The notes under the pieces: model-generated
What the model saw: only the letters and a program-made list of their open reading frames with translations
Told to the model about the DNA's origin: nothing
Database searches by the model: none
In this document: positions 47,601-58,638 of the stretch, piece by piece
Numbering within the stretch: position 1 is the first letter of the stretch
Layout of the letters: each line of letters begins with the position of its first letter
Assembly: GCA_004352715.1 (NCBI GenBank)
Contig: SCFE01000003.1
Span: 2,527,934 to 2,591,933 of the forward strand
Reading direction: 5' to 3'
Origin: Hofstenia miamia
Lineage: Eukaryota > Xenacoelomorpha > Acoela
DNA length: 64,000 nucleotides
Translations under genes and position numbers: made by a program

Positions 47601-48253
47601 TGAAATTTTTGAAATTTCTTATTAAGAAATTCATTTAAATATATTTTAACAGGTTAAATAATTGATTTAAAAACAAATTTTGTGTTTTCTTTGTCGTAAA
47701 AAAATGCAGGGCTATCCCATAAAAAAGTCAAACATTTTTTTTTCAAAAAAAATCCCCGAAAAAAATGATGGGGAAAATTATTTAAAAAATTTCCCTTTAT
47801 TTGAAATTTTTGGGAAAAAAAAGAAAATTTGATTTTTTCTGGGAAAAATATTTTTCCCGGCCCCCGCGCGCGTTTTTTTTCACAAACAAAGGAATTAACA
47901 TAAAAAAAGGGTTTTCCCAGCAAAATCATTTCAAAATTTATGAAAAAGTCAAATTTTTTAAACAAAAAAAGCTTTTGATATATTTTATTTTAAATTTTAA
48001 AAATTTATTTTAAAATATTTTTTTTAGTTTTCGGGATTTTTAGGGTTTAATACTAGTAAAAGAAAAAAAAACCCTCCCTTTGTACCCCGATCTACGATTT
48101 AAAATTTAAAAGATTTTTTAAATTTTCTCATGCACTATATATGAAAAAAAAAAAAACCCCCGCAGTAAAAAATGATTTTAAAATACTCGACTATTTAGAC
48201 CCAGTCTTTTAAATTAAAATACACAGGGGTATATATATATATATATATATAAA
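44351..48253. repeat. 3.9-kb repeat, copy A: homopolymer-distorted duplicate
   Basis: Copy A aligns to copy B (52249-56147) at a constant offset of 7898. I checked this at the left end (44360/52258), in the middle (45177/53075 and 45830/53728) and at the right end (48221/56119), with no net indel over 3.86 kb. The first ~95 bases are identical. From about 44447 on, nearly every difference is a base following a run of two or more that has been changed to the run base (aag to aaa, ttg to ttt, ggc to ggg). No known mutational process does this. A phasing-type base-calling or consensus error is the likely cause. All open frames in this copy are untrustworthy. Confidence 0.85.
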
Positions 48254-49253
48254 NNNNNNNNNNNNNNNNNNNNNNNNNNNNNNNNNNNNNNNNNNNNNNN
48301 NNNNNNNNNNNNNNNNNNNNNNNNNNNNNNNNNNNNNNNNNNNNNNNNNNNNNNNNNNNNNNNNNNNNNNNNNNNNNNNNNNNNNNNNNNNNNNNNNNNN
48401 NNNNNNNNNNNNNNNNNNNNNNNNNNNNNNNNNNNNNNNNNNNNNNNNNNNNNNNNNNNNNNNNNNNNNNNNNNNNNNNNNNNNNNNNNNNNNNNNNNNN
48501 NNNNNNNNNNNNNNNNNNNNNNNNNNNNNNNNNNNNNNNNNNNNNNNNNNNNNNNNNNNNNNNNNNNNNNNNNNNNNNNNNNNNNNNNNNNNNNNNNNNN
48601 NNNNNNNNNNNNNNNNNNNNNNNNNNNNNNNNNNNNNNNNNNNNNNNNNNNNNNNNNNNNNNNNNNNNNNNNNNNNNNNNNNNNNNNNNNNNNNNNNNNN
48701 NNNNNNNNNNNNNNNNNNNNNNNNNNNNNNNNNNNNNNNNNNNNNNNNNNNNNNNNNNNNNNNNNNNNNNNNNNNNNNNNNNNNNNNNNNNNNNNNNNNN
48801 NNNNNNNNNNNNNNNNNNNNNNNNNNNNNNNNNNNNNNNNNNNNNNNNNNNNNNNNNNNNNNNNNNNNNNNNNNNNNNNNNNNNNNNNNNNNNNNNNNNN
48901 NNNNNNNNNNNNNNNNNNNNNNNNNNNNNNNNNNNNNNNNNNNNNNNNNNNNNNNNNNNNNNNNNNNNNNNNNNNNNNNNNNNNNNNNNNNNNNNNNNNN
49001 NNNNNNNNNNNNNNNNNNNNNNNNNNNNNNNNNNNNNNNNNNNNNNNNNNNNNNNNNNNNNNNNNNNNNNNNNNNNNNNNNNNNNNNNNNNNNNNNNNNN
49101 NNNNNNNNNNNNNNNNNNNNNNNNNNNNNNNNNNNNNNNNNNNNNNNNNNNNNNNNNNNNNNNNNNNNNNNNNNNNNNNNNNNNNNNNNNNNNNNNNNNN
49201 NNNNNNNNNNNNNNNNNNNNNNNNNNNNNNNNNNNNNNNNNNNNNNNNNNNNN
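48254..49253. other. Assembly gap of exactly 1000 N
   Basis: A fixed-length gap is bounded on both sides by (TA)n, so assembly probably failed in a microsatellite. Confidence 0.98.
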
Positions 49254-49278
49254 TATATATATATATATATATATATAG
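49254..49278. repeat. (TA)n microsatellite at the gap edge
   Basis: Alternating TA runs from the last N to 49277. Confidence 0.85.
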
Positions 49279-49510
49279 AATGTATGTAATTTTAATTCAC
49301 GAACTTGAAAGGGGATAATAAGCGTACAAGTATACAAGTATATAAACTGATTTTTGTGTTGTGTTTTCTTGTACATGATGACTAAGCATTTGCCATGCAG
49401 GACTGGAGCACAGGTTTTCCCAATTTTGGGATTCGAAAATGTCGAGATTGGAATTAGACAATAGGTCCGTGATTGATATCCCTAAATGAACATGGAAGTA
49501 TGTGCCAATA

Positions 49511-49716
49511 ATATATCCTTTCAACAAGCTTCTTATACGTTTAAAAAAGGCTGAACAATTATAAATAAAGAAGGATATTGTATGGATGAATGAAAGTACA
49601 ATATTTGTAGCCAATATATCCTTTCAACAAGCTTCTTATACGTTTAAAAAAGGCTGAACAATTATAAATAAAGAAGGATATTGTATGGATGAATGAAAGT
49701 ACAATATTTGTAGTGC
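49511..49716. repeat. 103-bp tandem duplication, two copies
   Basis: The unit beginning ATATATCCTTTCAACAAGC is repeated head to tail with a 103-base period (49511 and 49614) and is essentially identical. It is either a recent duplication or a local assembly error near the gap. Confidence 0.8.
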
Positions 49717-49932
49717 ACGAAAACATAATTTGAATATTTCAAATTTTTGTGATAATTTTTAAGGCGTCCGAGTATTGATTTGCACATTATTAGCAGAAAT
49801 TAATAATTCTATGCAATTTTCTTTATTAAAAAAATAGCGTTCAACTAAACACTTATAATCATATCTAAATTTACATTTACAACCATGATGCTTAGAAGAA
49901 ACCTTAGATGTCAACTTCTTTCGGCAAGTTTG
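49717..49932. other. 3' flank of the PDZRN-like gene
   Basis: AT-rich, presumably including the 3' untranslated region. I do not assign a poly(A) signal. Confidence 0.4.
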
Positions 49933-50814
49933 TTAAATCTGAACATTAGATATTGATATACACTTGGCAGTAGCAGTAGACTCATGTAGCAACGCCTGCA
50001 TCGTAATGAGATGATCAAGAATGTGTTCTTTTCGCTTGTTGATTCTCTTCTTAATGTCTTTGGATGCGGGCGTTTGAACATTCTCTTTGAAACTGTCGAC
50101 ATGTTCTTGACTGATGATGCTGGTACGATTGCTAGAGGTAGGCTCTGTCATCCAACGACGTTTGCACTGATTACGAAGGCAATCTTTTGAGAATTTGTCA
50201 TCACTCTGAGTTTCATCGACACCCTCAATTACTTTGGTGATGTTTTTTCTTTGAACTCGTCGTGATCTATTGTTACCTGCACCTTTAGTTATATAGCGTG
50301 TGCCATCTGCTCTTATCTTAACTTTCCAGTTGGTGCTTTCATCGGTTTCATGCTCTTGACTGCTTGTGCTTAATTCACAACTTTGTTCAAGCATTTTTAG
50401 ATAGGCCTCGCATTTACGCACTAAGGAGCCTGTATCTAGTTCGTTTATTGAAGCTAAGTAAGAAGAAAATGTGTCAAATGTTCGAGATGTAGCTAGCAGA
50501 CGTTTTTTAGATTTTTTCTGCTCACTACTCAATTTGCAAGAATCGCAGTGAGGGTATTTTACGGTTTTAGACTTTAGTTGTGTTGTTTTACATCGTGATA
50601 AATTTTCTGTAGTTTTACTACGTTTACATTCAGAACGTTGGCAGTTTCCTCGCGAGATGGCGTTAATGGTTGTATCACACATAAAGCATTTAGAACAGAG
50701 ACGTAATTCCCCATTGAGATGCTCAATTGTTGATTGGTTGCTGTAATCTTCAAGTTGCTGACCGTTCGTAGATGAATTTTTTTCACTGGTCTTCTTACCT
50801 CGGCGATTACAGCT
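49933..50814 (-). CDS. C-terminal exon of a PDZRN3/PDZRN4-like gene
   Basis: The exon opens after a 3' splice site on the minus strand (aatattttag, ending at 50815) and runs 293 codons in one frame to a stop at 49933-49935. Exon residues 163-177 read WKVKIRADGTRYITK. This corresponds to the conserved C-terminal WKVK-R-DGTRY block of PDZRN proteins, and the downstream SRRVQRKNITKVIEG and DETQSDD positions are loosely parallel to the family's LLR-RA-KI-EER and TTDDD. The remainder is Ser/Lys/Thr-rich with scattered Cys (CSKCFMCD, CDSC), and is poorly conserved and probably disordered. PDZRN proteins are cytoplasmic RING-type E3 ubiquitin ligases that act at synapses and in Wnt/MuSK signalling. 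The RING and PDZ domains are not in this exon. The assignment is supported by the PDZ exon at 58.5 kb on the same strand. Confidence 0.65.
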   Translation of the reverse strand, partial: SCNRRGKKTSEKNSSTNGQQLEDYSNQSTIEHLNGELRLCSKCFMCDTTINAISRGNCQRSECKRSKTTENLSRCKTTQLKSKTVKYPHCDSCKLSSEQKKSKKRLLATSRTFDTFSSYLASINELDTGSLVRKCEAYLKMLEQSCELSTSSQEHETDESTNWKVKIRADGTRYITKGAGNNRSRRVQRKNITKVIEGVDETQSDDKFSKDCLRNQCKRRWMTEPTSSNRTSIISQEHVDSFKENVQTPASKDIKKRINKRKEHILDHLITMQALLHESTATAKCISISNVQI

Positions 50815-52208
50815 CTAAAATATTATCAATAAATTGATTTTACTATTATAATCCTTTGATGTTTACAATCTGTAATAATTTTGAGATTCCATTATTGATT
50901 TAATAATCTTCAGAAATAAATCGAATATTCCATAAGTGTAATTAATAAATAACTTTAAATATATGATGCATACAAACTTTTAATTTACTTCATATTTCCA
51001 TATTAATATGTATAAATTTATGAAAATTTCAGTCGAGTTAGGGCAGTGGGGTACGCAGAAGGGTGTGGGGGCATTGTGGGAATGGATGTTAGGACCGTGG
51101 TGTACGTGTACGTTTATTGCGTTTTTTTATTTTGGTTTATAATTTCGTCCATGTTTCCAAACATTTTCAAGATTTTGATGGCACTGATTTTAAATCAAAT
51201 TAAGGTTACTAAACAATTAGGGCATATTGAAGTATACCTTAGTTAATTATAATTTATTCACTTAAAATGTCTACATAATGCGGTCACTTAGCATCAATAT
51301 CGTAATTAATTACCATCTTATAAATTAATAAATTAAAGAAAGCATTTATTGAACACTTATCTAGCAAATCTTTATATGCTGACTATACAATTACTTAAGA
51401 AATATTGGAATTTTACTTTATAGTTAAGGTAAAACATGTACCTATTAAAAAAATTTGAATTCCATGAAGTTAATGATAAAAAATATTCATTAATGAGTCA
51501 CAAGTAATGAATTGATATCTTGCTAATTGCGGAGGCAGAAAACTTCGATCCATTTAAAAACATGTGACCCAAACAATTTTCAGAAATATTGAACTAAATT
51601 TTATTGCTGATCTGCAACAATGAACAGCTGAAATTTATTGATTTCGAATACATTATTATTAAGTTTCCAAATATGTTAATACAGATTCCAAACTTGAAAA
51701 AATCATTATTACAGGCAATTTTTTCAATGTTTACAAATAAAATTTAGTGAGAGCATTCCAAACATGTATTTTGCATTTCTGATTGCCTTTAAGTCAATGT
51801 CATGCATTTCGTATGACGGAAACTATTAACTTTGCGATGACATTCAGTTTTTGAAATCCAATATCTTTGAGACCTTCAAGTGAGCGGGAGCCGTTTGAAC
51901 AAAATTAAAGCGTCAATTAAATTAGATGTAAGTATACCGACAAATTTCTCGCGTCATTTGCTATTTATTGTTTAAAAAGCTTTGATAAAAATAATCGGCC
52001 ATGCTTTGTTTGAATTAATAGATATTGGAGGAGAATCTGTTTTTACTACTGCATATAATTTTGAGTGTATGGCACAATCCAGATATGAGTGCATACCATA
52101 TTAAATATTTTTTTAAATGAGAATATTACATTTTGCAGTTAAAAAACTATTTCTCTTTGTCTACAAATTTATTTAAATAAATAATTATTGGCAATTGTGA
52201 AGAAGATA

Positions 52209-52210
<2 letters not shown>
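50815..52210 (-). other. Probable intron of the PDZRN-like gene, 3' part
   Basis: AT-rich, with no exon recognised. A GC-richer patch at 51038-51110 begins CAGTGGGGTACGCAGAAGGG, which resembles a hAT-type terminus. I could not find its partner. Confidence 0.4.

Positions 52211-52243
<33 letters not shown>
52211..52243. repeat. (TA)n microsatellite left of copy B
   Basis: Alternating TA tract directly adjoining the 3.9-kb repeat. Confidence 0.85.
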
Positions 52244-52246
<3 letters not shown>

Positions 52247-52257
52247 ACATTAAGATT

Positions 52258-52504
52258 GTGTAATTAGGAATTTCGTCAAATCTCTAAAATTTCAGTGAAT
52301 TTGTGAAATGGCTATTTCACTTAAAAACTTCATAAAACAACTAAGTTTGGGGAGGTGGGGTTAGAGTTAGGGTTGGGTTTAATATTTTTCCAATATATAC
52401 ATGAAGTATTTAGGTCTTTTAATGTTTTTATGAAACTGGATAGTGAAATACCAATTTCACAAATTCACTGAATTTTAGGGATTTTACGAAATTCCTAATT
52501 TCAC
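52258..52504. mobile_element. 247-bp fold-back MITE
   Basis: The two arms are near-perfect reverse complements over about 50 bases. The left arm has AATTAGGAATTTCGTCAAAT and TTCAGTGAATTTGTGAAAT. The right arm on the minus strand has AATTAGGAATTTCGTAAAAT and TTCAGTGAATTTGTGAAAT. Terminal GTGTAATTAGG/GTGAAATTAGG ends are followed by AT-rich flanks, so a target duplication cannot be defined (TA is possible). The same element is present at 44360-44606 in copy A. Confidence 0.7.
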
Positions 52505-52514
52505 TATATTACTG

Positions 52515-52558
<44 letters not shown>

Positions 52559-53796
52559 TATGCAATATATGTATACATATATTGTATATTTACTAATAAT
52601 TCACTATCAATTAAGATGAATTTCAATTTAATGAGAGACATTTTGTGAAAATTAGTGAAAATATCATTTTACCCTGAATTATTATGTTAAACAATATTAA
52701 AAAATTTTCTAAATAGCTTAGGGTAAATGAGATGATGAAAATCAATTTATTAGAATGTGCTTAAACGTTTTTTTATAAATGTTTATATTAGCTATGAAAT
52801 AATTATAGAATATATGGCTAATTATGCAGCTTTTCTAGCGAAATATATGGATATATTTTTCTCAAAAATGTTGCGGTATATATTTACAATATTAGATTAA
52901 ATATTTTTCTAACTGTAGTTTTAGAAATGTAAAATGTAAATTACACATTTCTGAAATTTAGAGGAAGCAAAAGATAAATCGAACTCCATTTGACTTTACT
53001 TAGAAACTTATAAACAAATCATCAAGAGTGATTCATGATATACCTGTGTCAAAGGAAGATCGCAGTTTTGAAGGATGGCTTTATCAGATGCATCAAGCTC
53101 TTGCATGTCTATGCTTTCCAGATCAGTGGTTGACGGCAGAGAAGGCAAGTGGGGATATCTAAGCACATTTTCTTTCAATAACTACTATACTATTAGTATT
53201 ACTAATATGGTTTATGTACAAGTCAATATCGTTCGCTTTTCTATGGCTCCTATAGTCATTATATTGCACATATACCATGTATATAAATATATATATATAT
53301 ATATATAGACATGCACAACGTTTTAGGATATAATATTACACAAAATATCTTTCAAAATAAATATTGAAAAATTGGTGGATTCAGATTTTTATTTATTAGA
53401 TTGCAAACTTTTTATGCTTAAAATCAATTCAGGATTGATGGATTAACCTAGGTTTTGGACATTGTTTCCGCCCCATGACTAGTCATATTAAATATATATA
53501 TATATATAATTGAAAGCAACATGCTTGATATGTTATTAGATATTTGTTACAATTCTGAGTCAAATGTAACTTGGAGCGCTTCAAAAAGTCATTGCAATTT
53601 CCACCCAAATGTCACTCATCTATTATTCATACCTTTCTAATATTAAATCTTTTGCGGTTTTAAATGTTTTTGACTTTTTCATTAGTTGTTGAATCGCAAA
53701 ATCAAATTTGCAGCAACCAAACGTTCGATTAACTTTTTAACCGGTAATTGTTTTAAATATTTCTCATTTGACAGATTCTTCAAAGTATATCCAGCA

Positions 53797-54053
53797 GTCA
53801 TACTCAGTGGCGTACCCGAGGGGGAGGGGCACGTCCTCCATCAGGTTTTCAAAATTGACTTTGATAGTTAAATCAAAAAAATTTCAGTAAATATTAAAAA
53901 AATTTAAAAACAATTGTCGTGAAATGCCTTTTTTAGAATCTATTTTTTTCAATATTTTCAAAAATTTTCGCGGAACTTCGCTTTTGGACACTAATTTGAT
54001 GGTGACAAAATTTTCTCCCTTTCGAAAATCCTGCATAATCCCCTGGTCATACT
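53797..54053. mobile_element. hAT MITE, 241 bp, with exact 8-bp target duplication
   Basis: The element runs 53805-54045, starting CAGTGGCGTACCCGAGGGGG. On the minus strand its other end starts CAGGGGATTATGCAGGATTT. GTCATACT flanks both sides (53797-53804 and 54046-54053). Its reverse complement matches the MITE at 34564-34808 along most of its length. The corresponding part of copy A is distorted by homopolymer changes. Confidence 0.82.
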
Positions 54054-56147
54054 AGTCATCAATAATCACCATCTAAAAAAGAATCCTTAAATTATTAGTG
54101 TATGAAAACCTTATTTCAAATAACATTCAATTTCAAATGATTTACATTGATTGTTTTTAAATGAATTTTTAACTAACTCTCCAATCTAAGTTTTCAATGT
54201 TTCTTTCAAAAATGCTGCTCATAAAGCGGACTGGACCCTAAAAATATTGGCAAATGTAAACTTAGGCCTAGTTAAAATGGCTAATTATACTGTCTAAAAC
54301 AAACTTTGACTGTATTTAAAATTTAATAGGGTCTTTACAAATCCTGTTAATAAATATGTTTTATGATATGGAGTATTTAATGCTCAAATAGTTATATTAA
54401 CTATAATGCATTATCATCTGGTAAAGGTATTAGATCTCACAAAAATATTCAAGTAAGTTGGATTGTTGTAGAAAAATGGCGTATTTTTTGCGGTACGGTT
54501 GGCAAGGGATAACTTTTGTTTTCCAACTGCATGACACTGTGTTTGAGAGAAATTAATTAATTTATTCGGCTCCTTTTATCCCTCGACCGCATCGAATTAA
54601 ATTGAAAATTCAAAGAATCCTTCTAAATTTGCATTATGAAAATATACATTTGTGTGAATATAATTATGACGAGAGAAAGATATAAGTTAATCAACCACGA
54701 CATAACTGATAAAAAGACCGCCTTTGAGGAAGAGCCTACGTCAGGCATGTCATACCCCAGAGTATCAAAGGGGCGGCAACTTTAAAACACAAAGTGGCAC
54801 CAACAACCAATCGGAGAGGCACTCTTCACAATATCACAAACCAGAATTCTTACCAATGTTTTAATGCAATTATTCAGTTATGCTTTTATCTTCAAAGGTT
54901 TTGATCAAGAACCATAATTGTTAATGAATAAATTTACATCCGTTCATTAAATGTCCTCTTCCATTGCATCGAGGGATTTTTTATTACCCCTTGTGATCAG
55001 ATGTATGTAGAATGTAGACAGAATGCACACTTAGCCAGCAAATAATCCCCCTCTCCTCCCCTAGCCCACAATTAATAGATGTCCTCGCAAAAACTCAATT
55101 TTACAAATATCATATAAATTTAACTCAATATAATTCTCTTCAAATAATTTACTGTACAAATTTGGAACTCAAAGATTTTGGGTTCATTGCTTTGCATGGA
55201 AAAGACTTACTTACAAAAAAATAGCTCACTTATATTTGGCATATTAAATAATCTACATAGCTCCTACGTCAATCAACATTATTTATTATAAATATATATA
55301 TCTAAGCATACTATTTTGACATTTGTAAGCACAATAGTTGATTTTTATAAGCCATTCTTATGTCATTGACAGTTTCAAATATTTTGGAAATATTTCTAGC
55401 AAATCCAACGAATCTATCCTCGTCAAAAGACTTGACACATGTCAATATTAAAAGATGTTTTACATTGCAAATTCTGCTATAATTGACATCTTTTTAAGTG
55501 AATTATTCGAAATTTCTTATTAAGAAATTCATTTAAATATATTTAAGCAGGTTAAATAATTGATTGAAAATCAATTTATGTGTTTGCTTAGTCGTAAATA
55601 ACTGCAGGACTATCCTATAAAAACGTCAATCATTGTTTTTGCAAACAAACTCCACGAAGAAAGTGATGGGAAAATTGATTAAAAACATTCCCGTTGATTA
55701 GAATTGTTGGCGAAAGAAGAGAAATTGTGATTTTATCTGGTAAATATATTTTACCGGCCACCAGCGCGCGTTTGTTTACACAAGCAATGGAATTAACATA
55801 ACAAATGGATTTCCACAGCAAACTCATTGCAAATTCTATGAAATAGTCAATTATTTAATACAATAAATGCTTTAGATATATTGTATTTCAATTTGTAAAA
55901 TTTCATTTAAATATATTTTATTCAGTTGTCGGTATTTGTAGGTTTAACTACTAGTAATAGAAAAAAATACCATCCTTATGTACCACGATCTACGATTCAA
56001 AGTTAAATAGATTTTGTAAGTTTGCTCATGCACTATATATGAAAAATAAAAATACCCCAGCAGTAAAAACTGATTTGAAACTACTCGACTATTCAGACCG
56101 AGTCTTTGAATTAAATATACACAGGTGTATATATATATATATATATA

Positions 56148-58088
56148 TGTCTTGTTATTACACAAAATTTTCAGGGTGTTACTATTTTTTAGTAATTTTC
56201 TGGCTGCATCTGTAAACGAAAAATTATTTTGGTTGTGCTAATTTTCTAAATGTAGCTTTATTAGAATCACCTTAATAATGATGTTATGATATTTGAAGAA
56301 TTTTTTAAATTTCATAATCCCTTGATAAATATAGGTAGTGCAATAATTCATTCCTCATTCGTTGAAGGTTTTCCAAATCGTTTGCAAATTATAACTAATT
56401 TATTACTAATATATATACTTAATTAAGAATCAGGTAATTCCCTGGAGCTTGAAGGATTCTTTTCCTGTATTTTTAACCTGATATTAATACAAAGTTTTTG
56501 CCTTTTGTGTCAAAATTAATCATGCTTAGCTGACTGAAAAGAAATTGCATTACAGTGTAATTCGTGGATCAATCAGAAATATATAACGAATAGCAAGTGG
56601 GAATATCTTATAAGAAGGCCTTCATTTTTCATCTGTCAATAATACTTACTCGCCAGTTGATTAAATTTACTTTTGCGCTCAATCATTCAAAATATGCCAC
56701 TAAACCTACGCAACAATTATGTCAATGTGTTACATAAATACATAACATTTTCCCTTAAACTTTACTCAATTTCCACCACATTAACTTAATTCTGTCAAAC
56801 TTCAAATGAAGCATACAATTCAACGACTTTCTTCTTCACTCTGTATTTTTTGTAAACCATATTTTCAAATATCCTCATGTTGAATTTTGGATGTACCTCA
56901 ACAGTTGATTTAAGGCCTTGATTTGAGTAGCATTGATATAATTACACATTTAGAAACAAAATTATATATTTTTTGAAAGTTTTCTAATTTATCTATACAA
57001 CAAAACTTTTTATAAAATCTAACACATTTTTGCAAACCTTTGCAAAATAACCTACCTCATAGCAAAACAACTAGACCAAATTAAAAATGAACTGTATTTC
57101 CCATATTAATAGTACAAAAAAAATTAAATTCCCAAAGCCATTAGATACCTTTGCGAGGGTTTATTGATAAAATAAAGTTAAACAAAACTAGTGTCAAAAT
57201 ACAAGCATTATGTCATACCCAACTAAAAAACATTAACTTTTTGTGCTGTAGAACTAAGTAAATATTAATGTCATATATATTTAACCAGTTGTAATCACGT
57301 AAAAAAATATATATATAAAATATGATAAAAAGCCAAAAGATTACGCTGCTCTTCATGAAACCTACTAACTGCAACTGCAACAAATGGCAAATATTGAGCT
57401 TCATTGATATAATTAGAGTAGTTAGGGCAGAGAAAAGTTTCAGCTGATCAAAATCAGAGCAGATTTAGAATGCAGGAAATAGTTAAGAGGATGTTTGACA
57501 CACATTTTGTTTTTTGAAACTGGGGAAAAAATCATTATCTAAGAAATTTTTTTAAATAAATACTAATCTAAAAAGTACAAGTAATCGATTTGGGGAACGG
57601 CTTAAACATCGACATACAATTAAAGGAAAATTTCACTTTCCGACTTTGTATTATAAAACATCAAAAGCACGACCCAATTCAACATCTTGCATTCACTCTA
57701 AAATTAAGAGGCAAAAACGCTTTGAAATGCATTCTCTTGAAAAAAGCAGTGAAACAGAAAAGACACTTTTACATCCATCCTCTACGCATTTCTTACATTA
57801 AAAGCTTTGATTAAACACATTTTCTATGATGATACACACTTGTCATTTCATCTAAAGGTTACGGAAATCTGTGATTTCTTCGGCTATTTTTATTAAAAAA
57901 TTCTACTAAAACTTGGAATACTTCGTATTGGTCAGCTTTAATGCTTTAATGTTACCTAAATGTCGATATAATATAGTATTATATAATATATATATATATA
58001 TATTTGTCATTTGTACTGTGGACATCCGAAGTAGAGTGTGCAGGTGACAGATCTTTTAAACATTTCATGATGCAACTGAGTTATATAC

Positions 58089-58140
<52 letters not shown>

Positions 58141-58468
58141 ATTGCATATATTTGTAACCTGTACAGGTGACTGCATATATATATATATATGCAACTGCAA
58201 ACCTTGTTATTAACAAGTTGTACATATTTGTTGTTAAAAAATTTCCATCATGTGATAGCGGCGTTGTTGAACAAGTTAGATAGGTTTTAAAATTAGTGTA
58301 AATATAAATATTGAGTTGCGAAGTTCTAGAATTAGCGATGGAAGTTAAAGGAATAGTTTTTAGAAGAAAAATGCTGATAACCTCACTTCCACAGGGATTT
58401 TTATGCGGCATTAGTGTATCAAAGGTTCTAATATGGAGAATATAGAGAATTGCAAATACAAAATTTAC
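56148..58468 (-). other. Probable intron of the PDZRN-like gene, 5' part
   Basis: AT-rich with (TA)n tracts at about 57985-58003, 58092-58138 and 58174-58190. I looked here for an exon encoding the second PDZ domain expected in the family and found none. Confidence 0.4.
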
Positions 58469-58638
58469 CCAAAAGGATATTGAAGCTCGAGGTCCGTCTG
58501 CGTAGAGGCATCGATGAAAGCTGAGTGGTTCTCATCGCAGATGACGCGAGCAACCTTAAGACACACTGGGTTCTTAGCATTACGACATGCTTCAATGGCT
58601 TCTTCATGCGTAACATTCAACAAGCTGATAGAATTCAC
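58469..58638 (-). CDS. PDZ-domain exon of a PDZRN3/PDZRN4-like gene
   Basis: This is a 170-nt internal exon on the minus strand with a 3' splice site (atattcttag, ending at 58639) and a donor (GTAAAT from 58468). It encodes VNSISLLNVTHEEAIEACRN, AKNPVCLKVARVICDENHSA and FIDASTQTDLELQYPF. The first part is the last third of a PDZ domain: the turn after V/I-NG, the THEEA-EA-helix and the final strand V-L-V. The D-TQTD motif directly after it is the segment I know from vertebrate PDZRN3 following its first PDZ domain. The exon starts in phase 0 and ends in phase 2. The RING and TRAF-type zinc finger exons should lie upstream, beyond 58.6 kb, and probably outside the window. Confidence 0.78.

Larger units (their letters stand above)
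52249..56147. repeat. 3.9-kb repeat, copy B: reference-quality copy
   Basis: This is the well-formed counterpart of 44351-48253, lying between (TA)n tracts at both ends and within the presumed intron of the PDZRN-like gene. It has no long open frame. It contains a fold-back MITE at 52258-52504, a hAT MITE at 53805-54045, and further (TA)n tracts (about 52519-52554, 53287-53307, 53492-53508). I do not recognise it as a single transposable element. It may simply be unique intronic DNA that was also placed, miscalled, at 44-48 kb. Confidence 0.7.

Noticed and set aside
44443-48013. Many open frames of 60-105 codons, including one reading ILSGVPQGGGD that resembles a reverse-transcriptase GVPQG motif
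   Set aside because: They lie in the homopolymer-distorted copy A. The matching frame in copy B reads ILSGVPEGEGH and spans the terminus of a hAT MITE (CAGTGGCGTACCC), so the motif is accidental.
48195-49376. A 393-codon open frame
   Set aside because: It consists almost entirely of the 1000-N gap plus (TA)n translation.
58007-58411. A 134-codon minus-strand open frame with long YIYIYI runs
   Set aside because: It is a translation of (TA)n microsatellites in the presumed intron.
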